A stretch of 64,000 nucleotides of DNA from Pseudoalteromonas shioyasakiensis (GTDB taxonomy: Bacteria > Pseudomonadota > Gammaproteobacteria > Enterobacterales > Alteromonadaceae): contig NZ_LRUE01000018.1 of the NCBI RefSeq assembly GCF_001550135.1, positions 30,820-94,819 of the forward strand, read 5' to 3'. The position numbers and the translations under genes were made by a program. Positions 1 through 8,994 of the stretch are shown here, in pieces (position 1 is the stretch's first letter; each line of letters opens with the position of its first letter). Under the pieces are notes generated by a model. It saw nothing but the letters and a program-made list of their open reading frames with translations. It did not search any database and was not told where the DNA came from.

Positions 1-182
1 AAATCTCGCGCCGCGATTAAATCGCCCCTAGAGTGAACAAATTTTAATCCACAAAGGTCAACACGCCCTAATAAATATTGCTTCTAGTGCTGTAAACTTG
101 CCATATATATGTCAGGTTTGCTTTAATGCATAGACTTTTTGTTTTCTAAGCAATGACTCTCACTTTTTTAACGGGCAAAAAA

Positions 183-1883
183 ATGACATTAAATAAAATT
201 AGCCAAGCACTTATCTTATCAGGTGCTGTTTTCCTTGGTGCATGTTCTGACCAGCAAGCTACCACTTCTCAAACTAAGCCTGCTGCAGAGCAAACAAAGC
301 AAACTACTGAACAAAACAACCCACAACTTATCAATGCTGAGAAAAGCCGCTTAGACATTTACACTGACTTTACGCTTACTTCTGATCTTAGCCACTTAAG
401 CGATAACCAGAAGCAAATGATTGGCAAGTTAATCGATGCCTCAAAAATCATGGATGAGCTATTTTGGCGCCAAGCATTTGGTGAGAGCAAAGACGCTTTC
501 TTAGCAAAAATTAATGATGAAAAAGTTCAGAAGTTTGCAGATATTAACTACGGCCCTTGGGATCGCTTAAACGGTGACCAAGTATTCTTGTCAGGCTATG
601 AAGAAAAGCCACTAGGCGCTGAGTTTTACCCAAGCGATATCACAAAAGAAGAATTAAACAACGCAATCGTTGATGACAAAACCGGTCTTTACTCCGTGAT
701 CAAGCGCGATGAAAAAGGCCTTCTTTATAGCGTGGCTTACTCGGTTGAGTACGCACAAGAGCTAGAAAAAGCAGCTAATTTATTACGCGAAGCAAGTAAA
801 TTGGCTGATGATAAAGAATTTGCTAACTACCTAAGCATGCGCGCAGACGCACTAGTAAGTGATGACTTCCAACCATCTGATTTTGCGTGGATGGATATGA
901 AAAATAACCCAATTGACGTGGTTATTGGCCCTATCGAAACCTATGAAGATCAATTGTTTGGTTACCGTGCAGCGTATGAATCTTATGTATTAATTAAAGA
1001 TTTAGCATGGAGCGAGCGTTTAGCTAAATTTGCCGCTTTCTTACCTGAGCTACAAAAAGGTTTACCTGTAGACGAAAAATACAAGCAAGAAGTCCCAGGC
1101 TCTGATGCTGACCTTAATGCTTATGATGTTGTTTATTACGCAGGCCACTCAAATGCAGGTAGTAAAACAATTGCTATCAACCTGCCAAATGATGAACAAG
1201 TTCAGCTAGAAAAAGGCACTCGTCGTTTACAGCTTAAAAACGCAATGCGCGCTAAATTCGATAAAATCTTAGTGCCAATTTCAGAGCAGCTAATTGTTCC
1301 TGAGCAGCGTAAACACATTACCTTTGATGCTTTCTTCGCAAACACTATGTTCCACGAAGTAGCGCACGGTTTAGGTATTAAAAACACCATTACTGGTAAA
1401 GGAACTGTTCGCCAATCATTGCAAGAGCATGCAAGTGCCCTTGAAGAAGGTAAAGCGGATATCTTAGGCCTTTACATGGTTGAGCAATTACTTAAGAAAG
1501 GCGAGATCACTGACGGTACGTTAGAAGATTACTACATCACCTTTATGGCTGGTATCTTCCGCTCAGTACGTTTTGGTGCATCAAGCGCACACGGTAAAGC
1601 GAACATGATCCGCTTTAACTTCTTCGCTGAAGAAGGTGCATTCTCTAAAAATGCTGACGGCTTATACAGCGTTAACATGGAGAAAATGAGCCAAGCAATG
1701 GAGAAACTATCTAACCTTATCCTTACTATTCAAGGCGACGGTGATTACCAAAAAGTTGATCAGCTAATCGCAACTCATGGCGACATCAAAGCTGAACTAG
1801 CTAAAGACTTAGAAAAACTAAGCCAAGCTAACATCCCTGTTGATGTTACTTTCAAACAAGGTAAAGAAGTATTAGGTCTTTAA
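183..1883 (+). CDS. M49-like (dipeptidyl-peptidase III family) zinc lipoprotein
   Basis: Predicted lipoprotein metallopeptidase of 566 residues. The start is placed at the ATG at 183, not the in-frame ATG at 153, because it gives a textbook lipoprotein signal: MTLNK, a hydrophobic stretch, then lipobox LGAC with Cys21. A HExxH zinc motif (HEVAH) begins at residue 391, and a second acidic motif EEGKAD follows at about 421-426. This spacing and second motif match the family annotated as dipeptidyl-peptidase 3-like (M49), where the second motif supplies a zinc ligand and another acidic residue. It probably acts on peptides while anchored in the envelope, but substrate and membrane side are not visible. 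It is a single gene followed by a strong bidirectional terminator. Family assignment is from motifs only; an amidohydrolase-like role cannot be excluded. Confidence 0.75.
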   Translation: MTLNKISQALILSGAVFLGACSDQQATTSQTKPAAEQTKQTTEQNNPQLINAEKSRLDIYTDFTLTSDLSHLSDNQKQMIGKLIDASKIMDELFWRQAFGESKDAFLAKINDEKVQKFADINYGPWDRLNGDQVFLSGYEEKPLGAEFYPSDITKEELNNAIVDDKTGLYSVIKRDEKGLLYSVAYSVEYAQELEKAANLLREASKLADDKEFANYLSMRADALVSDDFQPSDFAWMDMKNNPIDVVIGPIETYEDQLFGYRAAYESYVLIKDLAWSERLAKFAAFLPELQKGLPVDEKYKQEVPGSDADLNAYDVVYYAGHSNAGSKTIAINLPNDEQVQLEKGTRRLQLKNAMRAKFDKILVPISEQLIVPEQRKHITFDAFFANTMFHEVAHGLGIKNTITGKGTVRQSLQEHASALEEGKADILGLYMVEQLLKKGEITDGTLEDYYITFMAGIFRSVRFGASSAHGKANMIRFNFFAEEGAFSKNADGLYSVNMEKMSQAMEKLSNLILTIQGDGDYQKVDQLIATHGDIKAELAKDLEKLSQANIPVDVTFKQGKEVLGL

Positions 1884-1901
1884 GCCTTATTCTTCTCTAA
1901 C

Positions 1902-1929
1902 AAAAAACGCTGCAATTGCAGCGTTTTTT
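1902..1929. terminator. Bidirectional intrinsic terminator
   Basis: Perfect stem AACGCTGC/GCAGCGTT around AATT, with A-run on the left and T-run on the right. It lies between the convergent M49-like gene and the solute-binding protein gene and can serve both. Confidence 0.85.
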
Positions 1930-1955
1930 GTTGCCTGAAATCGAGTAAAACACGA

Positions 1956-2705
1956 CTAGTGTGCAACGAAGTTCAAACCATATTTGGAGTTTAGTTCTAA
2001 AATATCCCCGTTGATCAGCATTTTTTGAAACTCTGCATTAAAAGCATCAATAAATTCATCGAGTTCGCGTTGTTTACTAAAGCCATAGTAGCCCTGATTA
2101 ACCGTCACCGGCGGCGATAACATAATCACTTTATCTGCTATATCTAAACTGTCGATCACAGGCTTTGCAGCCCGAGGATGGGTAAGAATTAAGTCAACTC
2201 GGTTATGCATCAATTGTAAAAAGCTAGCCCGCACATTACCCACTTCAGATAGCGATAAATTTGCCTCGTTACGCTTAAATTCAGGACCATAGTTCCAACC
2301 TCGAATTGTACCAATAATATCTTTACGAAGGCTGGCAAAGTTTCCAACCCAAGTCACATCATTGTTCTTTTTGGTATATAAAACAATCGGGTCTTCGTAA
2401 AAGGGCAAGTCACTAAATTGCATATACTGCTGACGTATAATGGACTTGTAAGGACCAATAATGGCATCAGCCTGACCTTGCTCTACCATTTTTAAAGCGC
2501 GTTTTAGTGGCATGATATCAATAACCAACTCATGCCCTAAACGTCTGCAAATTTCGTGTGCGATATCGGCACCTAAGCCGACCACTGTTCCTTGCTGATC
2601 TTGTTCTAAAATCGCTGGAAAGTGGCTACCAACAAAGTAATAGCTTTTTGCTAAACAAGAAAAAGAGCTCAGAATAAGCAACACGGCAAACACTGTGTGT
2701 TTCAT
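1956..2705 (-). CDS. Periplasmic solute-binding protein, family 3 type
   Basis: A 249-residue secreted protein with an N-terminal signal peptide (MKHTVF, hydrophobic core, cleavage near residue 19 after CLA). The body has the amino-acid-binding (SBP_bac_3) fold pattern: GLGADIAHEICRRLG early, then PLKRAL and GQADAIIGP, typical of the ligand-binding lobes. No ABC permease or ATPase gene is adjacent, so it may be an orphan sensor or binding protein of the kind common in Alteromonadales rather than part of a transporter. The ligand cannot be told. It is transcribed toward the terminator at 1902-1929. Confidence 0.75.
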   Translation of the reverse strand: MKHTVFAVLLILSSFSCLAKSYYFVGSHFPAILEQDQQGTVVGLGADIAHEICRRLGHELVIDIMPLKRALKMVEQGQADAIIGPYKSIIRQQYMQFSDLPFYEDPIVLYTKKNNDVTWVGNFASLRKDIIGTIRGWNYGPEFKRNEANLSLSEVGNVRASFLQLMHNRVDLILTHPRAAKPVIDSLDIADKVIMLSPPVTVNQGYYGFSKQRELDEFIDAFNAEFQKMLINGDILELNSKYGLNFVAH

Positions 2706-2768
2706 TTATTCTGTACCCCTTCGCGCATCATCCATTTAGCTTAGTCCAATCTTGCTAGAACAAACAGT

Positions 2769-3173
2769 TTAAAAGTGCGCTTTTAATGCGGCAATTTGTT
2801 CATCGCTATAAGGCACTGCAGGTAATTTACCCCAAATTGGTGTTGGCCAAGCTGCATCAGTTGTGAAGCGCGCGATATGATGAACATGTAGTTGCGGTAC
2901 CATATTCCCTAGTGCTGCTACATTGAGTTTGTCTGGGTTGAATACCTGTTGTAATAATTTACTCAGTTTGCCCGACTCTTGTAATAAGGTAATTTGTAGC
3001 TCTTCAGAAAGGTCGATTATCTCTTTAACGCCAGCGACTCTTGGCACTAAAATAAACCAAGGATATTGGCTATCATTCATCAGCAATACTTTACACAGTG
3101 GCCAATCAGCAAGCTCAATGCAATCGCGTTGTAGTTCTGGGGCCAAAGAAAACGGCGTATCAGTATTTTTCAT
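2769..3173 (-). CDS. HIT-domain protein
   Basis: A 134-residue protein of the histidine-triad superfamily, small nucleotide hydrolases or transferases acting on phosphoramidates or dinucleoside phosphates. The C-terminal half carries PQLHVHHIARF, in the position of the HIT triad. The spacing is H-V-H-H-I and not the canonical HxHxHxx, so the third histidine is shifted; this variant looks like a gammaproteobacterial subgroup, with DAAWP and WGKLP following. Length fits a single HIT domain. No operon partner is evident: the solute-binding gene downstream is separated by 63 bp, and an S9 peptidase gene diverges upstream. Substrate unknown. Confidence 0.8.
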   Translation of the reverse strand: MKNTDTPFSLAPELQRDCIELADWPLCKVLLMNDSQYPWFILVPRVAGVKEIIDLSEELQITLLQESGKLSKLLQQVFNPDKLNVAALGNMVPQLHVHHIARFTTDAAWPTPIWGKLPAVPYSDEQIAALKAHF

Positions 3174-3285
3174 CAGTAAATCCTTTGATATTGGGTAAAC
3201 AAACCCTACTTTATAGCATTTTGTTGCAGTTGCCTAAGCTTACCATTACCATCATGGCAGTTTTTATTCGAGCGAAGGTACTCCT

Positions 3286-5511
3286 GTGCTAAAAAAAATT
3301 AAATCTCTCTCACTTGCTTTGCCAGTGGTGGCAACAGCATTCAGTGTGACCGCTGAACCACTCACTCTTGAACGTATTTTTGACGATCCAAGCTTAGCAG
3401 GTAAAGCGCCTGTACAACTTAAATTCTCTCCAGATGGCAGTCGTGTAACTTACCTGCAAGGTAAAACCGATGATTACAATCGCTACGACTTATGGGAATA
3501 CAACTTAAAAGATAACAAAAACCGCTTATTAGTTGACTCTGCTGCACTATTTTCTGGTCCAGAAAACTTATCTGATGAAGAAAAAGCACGCCGTGAGCGC
3601 CAACGTATTTTTGGTAAAGGGATCTTAGAATATAAATGGTCAAAAGACGGTAAAGCGCTTTTATTCCCGCTTAATGGCGACCTTTACTATTATGAGCTTA
3701 CCTCAGCTAAAAGCCGTAAACTAACCGACACTGAAGCATTTGAAACCGATGCACGTTTCTCACCTAAAGGCCATTATGTGTCGTTTATTCGTGAGCAAAA
3801 CCTCTACGCACTTAACTTAAAAACGGGTCAAGAAATCCAATTAAGTAAAGATGGCGGCGGCGTTATTAAAAACGGTATGGCCGAGTTTGTTGCGCAAGAA
3901 GAAATGGGTCGAATGACTGGCTACTGGTGGTCTGGTGATGAGTCTAAAATCGCTTATACCCGTGTTGATGAAAGCCCAGTAAAAGAAGCGATCCGTAATG
4001 AAATTTACGCCGATGAAGTAAAGCTATTTAATCAACGCTACCCGTTTACAGGTACCGACAACGTTAAAATTCAGTTAGGTGTTGTAAGCATCAACAATCA
4101 AAAAACTGACTGGGTTGATTTAGGCGACGATCAAGATATTTATATCGCTCGCGCAAAATGGTTAAAAGATAACAAAACGCTTTCATATCAGTGGCAAGAC
4201 CGCTCGCAACATAACTTAGAGTTACGTTTTTATAATAGCGACACTAAAAAACAAACCGTTGCCCTAACAGAAACCAGTGATACTTGGATTAACCTGCACT
4301 TTGATTTGCAGTTCTTAAACGATAAGAAACATTTCGTTTGGGCATCTGAGCGCGACGGTTTTAAACACCTTTATTTATACCGCACAAACGGTGAAATGAT
4401 CCGTCAAATCACCCAAGGTGAATGGGTTGTTGATAGCTTAAAAGGTATCGATGAGAAAAAAGGCATCGTTTATTTTGCAGGTCGCAAAGATACAGCACTT
4501 GAGAGCCACCTTTACAGCGTACCGCTATTCAAAAAAGGCGAAATTAAACGCGTAACTGAGCTAGGTGCTTACCATAATGTGGTAATTGCTAAAGACAACA
4601 AAACCTTTATCGATAACAGCTCTTCAGTGAATAAGCCTGGCTCTGCGGCATTACGTAAAATTAATGGCGAATTTATCACTTGGCTTGAAGAAAACAAGTT
4701 AGATAAGTCACACCCATTAACGCCTTACCTAGCTGATTTGATCACGCCTGAATACGGCACGTTAAAGGCTGAAGACGGACAAATCATGCATTACCGTTTA
4801 TTCAAGCCAACTAATTACCAAGATGGTAAAAAGCACCCAGTTATTGTTAACGTGTATGGCGGCCCTCATGCTCAGCGCGTAACGAACAGCTGGCGTAGTA
4901 AAAACTTATACTTCCAGTACATGGCACAACAAGGCTATGTTATTTTCCAACTTGATAACCGTGGTTCATACAACCGTGGTAAAAAGTTTGAAGACGTGAT
5001 TTATAAGCACTTAGGTGTGGCTGAAGTGGCAGACCAAATCAAAGGTGTCGAGTTCTTACGTACCCTTGATTACGTTGACCCTGAACGTATTGGTATTTAT
5101 GGCCACAGCTACGGTGGTTATATGGCGCTTATGACTATGTTTAAAGCGGGCGACTACTTCAAAGCCGGTGTTTCTGGTGCGCCAGTAACTGATTGGGCAC
5201 TTTACGACACTCACTACACTGAACGTTATGTAGGTCACCCTGCAACTAACGCGAAAGGTTACGAAGCAAGTGCAGTTTTCCCATATGCCGAAGGCTTAAA
5301 AGGCCCACTGATGATTTACCACGGTATGGCAGATGATAACGTGTTATTCACTCACGCCACTAAGTTATTCAAACAACTGCAAGATCAAGAAAAGCAGTTC
5401 GAAATGATGACTTACCCGGGTTCAAAACACAGTTTACGTGGCAAGAGCGTACAAACGCACCTACACCAAACCATCACAAGTTTCTTCAACCGACACTTTA
5501 ACGTGGAGTAA
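3286..5511 (+). CDS. Dipeptidyl-peptidase IV-type S9 peptidase
   Basis: A 741-residue secreted prolyl-specific peptidase that likely removes X-Pro or X-Ala dipeptides from oligopeptides in the periplasm or outside the cell. The start is GTG with GAAGG upstream at normal spacing. Residues 1-24 form a Sec signal peptide ending near SVTA. Residues of about 40-470 are the beta-propeller (DPPIV N-terminal domain), including the region EFVAQEEMGRMTGYWW with the Glu pair that binds the substrate N-terminus. The alpha/beta hydrolase domain follows: nucleophile Ser608 in GHSYGGY, the acidic motif DDN at 683-685 and His715 in SKHS. All catalytic parts are intact. It stands alone with its own terminator and belongs to the peptide-scavenging set in this window. 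Confidence 0.92.
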   Translation: MLKKIKSLSLALPVVATAFSVTAEPLTLERIFDDPSLAGKAPVQLKFSPDGSRVTYLQGKTDDYNRYDLWEYNLKDNKNRLLVDSAALFSGPENLSDEEKARRERQRIFGKGILEYKWSKDGKALLFPLNGDLYYYELTSAKSRKLTDTEAFETDARFSPKGHYVSFIREQNLYALNLKTGQEIQLSKDGGGVIKNGMAEFVAQEEMGRMTGYWWSGDESKIAYTRVDESPVKEAIRNEIYADEVKLFNQRYPFTGTDNVKIQLGVVSINNQKTDWVDLGDDQDIYIARAKWLKDNKTLSYQWQDRSQHNLELRFYNSDTKKQTVALTETSDTWINLHFDLQFLNDKKHFVWASERDGFKHLYLYRTNGEMIRQITQGEWVVDSLKGIDEKKGIVYFAGRKDTALESHLYSVPLFKKGEIKRVTELGAYHNVVIAKDNKTFIDNSSSVNKPGSAALRKINGEFITWLEENKLDKSHPLTPYLADLITPEYGTLKAEDGQIMHYRLFKPTNYQDGKKHPVIVNVYGGPHAQRVTNSWRSKNLYFQYMAQQGYVIFQLDNRGSYNRGKKFEDVIYKHLGVAEVADQIKGVEFLRTLDYVDPERIGIYGHSYGGYMALMTMFKAGDYFKAGVSGAPVTDWALYDTHYTERYVGHPATNAKGYEASAVFPYAEGLKGPLMIYHGMADDNVLFTHATKLFKQLQDQEKQFEMMTYPGSKHSLRGKSVQTHLHQTITSFFNRHFNVE

Positions 5512-5539
5512 TCACGTTTAATTTCGGTAACTTAGACTA

Positions 5540-5569
5540 AAGGCTGATTGTTAAATCAGCCTTTTTTTT
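5540..5569 (+). terminator. Intrinsic terminator of the S9 peptidase gene
   Basis: Stem AAGGCTGATT/AATCAGCCTT followed by a run of T residues, 28 bp after the stop codon. Confidence 0.88.
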
Positions 5570-5660
5570 GTCTCAATGTATTCTACTATTTAACTAGATT
5601 TTCGACCTATTTTAGCTACGCTTAATACATTGCTCCTATGAGCATGACGAAGGAATACAC

Positions 5661-7295
5661 ATGAATTTACGCCGTTTTACAATTTTTCAGCGCCTCGCCA
5701 TGTTAGTGAGTGTGGTCGTGATAGGGCTGATATTTTTAAGCGTCTCGAGTTTAACGCAGCAATACAGCTCGCTAAAGCAAGAGCAATACATTAAGACCCA
5801 AAACCTTGTTGAGTCTGCTTACTCTATTATTGAGCATAATTATGCGTTGTTTAAGCAAGGTAAGCTGAGTGAGCAACAAGCCAAACAAGCAGCCCTCGAA
5901 ACAATTTCTGCACTACGTTATGACAACAGCAATTACTTTTGGATCAACGACTATCAACCCGTGATGGTCATGCACCCATTTAAGCCCGAATTAAATGGTA
6001 AATCTCTAGCGGGCAGTAAAGATCCAGATGGCGTGTTGTTATTTGTCGATATGGTCAATATCGTCAAAAAACAAGGTGAAGGTTTTATTCCCTACAAGTG
6101 GCCAAAGCCAGGTAAAGATAAGCCGGTTGATAAAATTGCCTACGTAAAAGGCTTTGATAAATGGCAATGGATTGTAGGCTCTGGTGTCTATATTGATACT
6201 ATTGAAGAGGCATTCTCTTCGCTACGTAACCATGTAATTATTACCGCAGTTGTGATTATTGCCCTACTGGTTGCGCTAAGCTACCTAATTGCTAATAGCA
6301 TTCTTCGCCCGACCCAACTTGCCGCAAACATGATGAAAGACATCTCACAAGGCGAAGGCGATTTGACCCAAAAGCTTGATGAAAATGGCAATGATGAAGT
6401 ATCTCGTCTATCGCGCTATTTTAATTTGTACACCGCAAAAATGCGTGAGTCACTGAAACATGTTGCCCACAATGCCGAGCAAGTAAACCAGTTTGCCCAT
6501 AGCGTTGATGATGCCAGTAAAACAAATCACTCTTTTATTGAATTACAAAACGACAGCTCAACACAAGTAGCAACCGCGATGGAACAAATGACCCATCAAA
6601 TTCACGATGTCAGTCAAAATGCCGACCAAGCTGAGCATGCCGCTAATGAAGCAGCGCAAAATGCTGAAGCGGGCAAGCAGGTTCTTAACAAGACTATCAC
6701 CGCCATTGAGACCCTGTCGCATAATATTGAACAAGTGAGTAAGGTAACGGCGGATCTTGCTGCAGAGAGTAACAACATTGGCTCAGTACTGGATGTTATC
6801 CGTAGCATAGCTGAGCAGACCAACTTACTGGCTCTCAATGCTGCCATTGAAGCGGCCCGTGCTGGTGAGCAAGGTCGAGGCTTTGCCGTTGTCGCTGACG
6901 AAGTGCGTACATTAGCAAGTCGTACAGGTAAAAGTACCGACGAAATTCAAGCTATGATCAGTAAACTACAAACAGGCGCACAAGCTGCTGTTGATGCTGT
7001 ATCAGCAAGCCAACAGCTATCGACCGAAACGGTTTCACAAGCGGGCGAAGCAAATAGTTCATTGAGTGAGATTGAGCGACTTGTCTCTATTATTAAAGAT
7101 ATGAACAGCCAAATCGCCCGTGCTACCGAGCAACAAACCAGCGCCGCAGATGAGGTTAATTTACGGATTAATGAGCTTTCACAATCAACCGAACAATCAC
7201 TGTCGAATACCGAAGGACTTTCGAACGCCAGTGAAAACTTAAAGCAAAGCTCACAAGCGTTAAGTGATGTGGTTAACCGCTTCAAGCTCGACTAA
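5661..7295 (+). CDS. Methyl-accepting chemotaxis protein with sCache_2 sensor
   Basis: A 544-residue transmembrane chemoreceptor. Residues of about 11-31 form TM1. Residues 33-185 are a single cache domain of the sCache_2 type, with the marks [20 protein letters not shown] and [12 protein letters not shown], a fold that binds small carboxylates or similar ligands. TM2 lies at about 190-211 and is followed by a HAMP segment. The long methyl-accepting coiled coil has the conserved hairpin tip [19 protein letters not shown]. It signals through CheA/CheW to the flagellar motor; no che genes are nearby. A CWE-pentapeptide tether for CheR is not present at the C terminus. Expressed alone, with SD GAAGG before the ATG. 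Confidence 0.93.
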   Translation: MNLRRFTIFQRLAMLVSVVVIGLIFLSVSSLTQQYSSLKQEQYIKTQNLVESAYSIIEHNYALFKQGKLSEQQAKQAALETISALRYDNSNYFWINDYQPVMVMHPFKPELNGKSLAGSKDPDGVLLFVDMVNIVKKQGEGFIPYKWPKPGKDKPVDKIAYVKGFDKWQWIVGSGVYIDTIEEAFSSLRNHVIITAVVIIALLVALSYLIANSILRPTQLAANMMKDISQGEGDLTQKLDENGNDEVSRLSRYFNLYTAKMRESLKHVAHNAEQVNQFAHSVDDASKTNHSFIELQNDSSTQVATAMEQMTHQIHDVSQNADQAEHAANEAAQNAEAGKQVLNKTITAIETLSHNIEQVSKVTADLAAESNNIGSVLDVIRSIAEQTNLLALNAAIEAARAGEQGRGFAVVADEVRTLASRTGKSTDEIQAMISKLQTGAQAAVDAVSASQQLSTETVSQAGEANSSLSEIERLVSIIKDMNSQIARATEQQTSAADEVNLRINELSQSTEQSLSNTEGLSNASENLKQSSQALSDVVNRFKLD

Positions 7296-7304
7296 CACCA
7301 CAAA

Positions 7305-7334
7305 AAAAGCCCCACACTGCTGTGCGGGGCTTTT
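7305..7334. terminator. Bidirectional terminator between MCP and M17 peptidase
   Basis: Stem AAAAGCCCCaCAC/GTGcGGGGCTTTT with a short loop. It sits between two convergent genes, with A-run and T-run flanks. Confidence 0.85.
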
Positions 7335-7367
7335 CAAACTTAAAACTTATAGATTTTAGCTTTTAGC

Positions 7368-8891
7368 TTATAAACAATAACGAGCGAATAAGCTGCTTAC
7401 TGTTGCTGCGGTAGGCTTACCATGTTGCCAATCACCGCCTTCTACACCGCTACCTGCGATGTCCATATGAACATACGGTAATGGTTGCGCTGATTCAGTG
7501 CCATGTTTATCTAAACCACCAACAATCGCTAAGAATGCCATTGGGAACTGGTGACCACGAGCTGTCACTGCAGAAGCGGCATTGTTACTTGATAATACAT
7601 CGTCAGCTAACGTGCGAGGACGAATAAAGTCATAATCTTCACGGCGGCTACGAGATACTTCGGCGCCATCTGCCCATAAATCGCCTAAGTCAGCAATTTG
7701 GCGCGAAATTTTCGCTGCGCGAGCTGGACCATTTTCAACATATGCGCTGTAAGGACCCATAGCACGTGCTGCGTGGCCTGTTAGTGTTGCAACAGTGAAT
7801 AGCTCTGGATTTACTTCGTTTAAAGCACGATCTTTCATTTCGCTTAGTAAGTCACCCATTGCTAAACGGCCTTCAGCATCTGTGTTACCGATACGAACAC
7901 GAACGCCTTCACGGCTGGTAATGATTTCGTCAGGAACAAAACAATCAGAACCAATTGAGTTACGAACTACGGCTAAATAAGCAATCACTTTTACGCCTTT
8001 TGGTGCAAAGTCAGCCACTGATTTCATAAAGCCAGCAACCGAAGCTGCACCGCCTTTATCACGGCTCATACCAGCCATAAAGCCACCCACTTTAAGGTCA
8101 GCACCACCGGTATCGTAAACTAAACCTTTACCAACAAACATTAAGGTACGCTCAACGTCGCCTTCAGGCACGTATTCTAGTTTTACAACACGTGGGTGAT
8201 GACGCTCAACAGCGTAAGATGCGCGCGCTACAGTGCTCATCATTGGGTAATCTTTATCGATAGTGTTGATATCTGAAATCACTTCAACAGACACCTTACT
8301 ACCAGCAAATAACTCAACGCAGTAGTCTGCAAAACGAGGTGGTGCCATACGCTCAGGCTCGGTACCACATAAATCACGTGCAGCGTATTGACCCGCAGCA
8401 ATAGCATTAAGCGCTTTGCTCATTGCCTCATCTGCACCCACTAGGCTAATTTGGCTAATTGGTTCAATCGCTTGGCCGTGGAACTCACGTGCCTCAAGTG
8501 GTTGCCAAAGCGCTTGGCAAGCACCTAAATAAGCCACTTCAAGGGCATGCTTGTAACGGCTATCTTGATTTACGTTAGCAAGTAAAATTGCAGGCTGAGT
8601 GCTACCCGATGCTTTCGCCTCTAGTACACCTTGCTTCGCTGCATCAAAGTAACGACGTACATCATCATAATCACGATTTAGAGGGCCTGTAGGCGCTAAG
8701 ATAACGCGTTTAGAGTCAATAACAAGTAATGTCACTTGTTTGCCAATACGTGCGTCTACAGCTTGTTGAGCGCTAATAGCTTGGCTTAAGCTTGCGTCTG
8801 CTAAAGAAGAAAAATCATCACCGATAATAATCAATGCATCGTGATTTGCATCCGCTAATTGCGGGGCTGCAACTGCATGAGGGTATGCCAT
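7368..8891 (-). CDS. M17 leucyl aminopeptidase family protein
   Basis: A 507-residue cytosolic metallo-aminopeptidase of the M17 family, the second of two in this window (PepA is at 49189). The chosen start is the ATG at 8891, because AGGA lies at good spacing upstream; the frame extends further to 8933 without a better signal. The C-terminal catalytic domain shows the two-metal motifs GKGLVYDTGGADLK and [12 protein letters not shown], the family signature. The N-terminal domain differs from PepA and resembles the shorter PepB-like branch. It would release N-terminal amino acids from peptides. The gene lies downstream of cstA on the same strand, separated by a hairpin, which fits a shared role in peptide and amino acid use. 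Confidence 0.88.
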   Translation of the reverse strand: MAYPHAVAAPQLADANHDALIIIGDDFSSLADASLSQAISAQQAVDARIGKQVTLLVIDSKRVILAPTGPLNRDYDDVRRYFDAAKQGVLEAKASGSTQPAILLANVNQDSRYKHALEVAYLGACQALWQPLEAREFHGQAIEPISQISLVGADEAMSKALNAIAAGQYAARDLCGTEPERMAPPRFADYCVELFAGSKVSVEVISDINTIDKDYPMMSTVARASYAVERHHPRVVKLEYVPEGDVERTLMFVGKGLVYDTGGADLKVGGFMAGMSRDKGGAASVAGFMKSVADFAPKGVKVIAYLAVVRNSIGSDCFVPDEIITSREGVRVRIGNTDAEGRLAMGDLLSEMKDRALNEVNPELFTVATLTGHAARAMGPYSAYVENGPARAAKISRQIADLGDLWADGAEVSRSRREDYDFIRPRTLADDVLSSNNAASAVTARGHQFPMAFLAIVGGLDKHGTESAQPLPYVHMDIAGSGVEGGDWQHGKPTAATVSSLFARYCL

Positions 8892-8948
8892 AAAAAAGGT
8901 CCTGCTGTTAGAAACATAGGACCTTATTATCATTGATTTAGAGCGCTA

Positions 8949-8987
8949 TTGCCAGCCAAGTAAGGCAACTTACGATATGGCTGGCAA
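8949..8987. terminator. Strong hairpin between cstA and the M17 gene
   Basis: TTGCCAGCCA (8949-8958) pairs with TGGCTGGCAA (8978-8987), and an inner GTAAG/CTTAC stem around GCAA extends the structure. There is no T-run on the minus strand, so it may be a processing or stabilising hairpin, or a Rho-dependent end, rather than a classical terminator. Confidence 0.55.
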
Positions 8988-8994
8988 GCTAAGT

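Noticed and set aside
6947-7285. Minus-strand reading frame opposite the chemoreceptor C terminus
   Set aside because: It mirrors the repetitive coiled-coil codons and has no initiation signal; shadow of the chemoreceptor gene.
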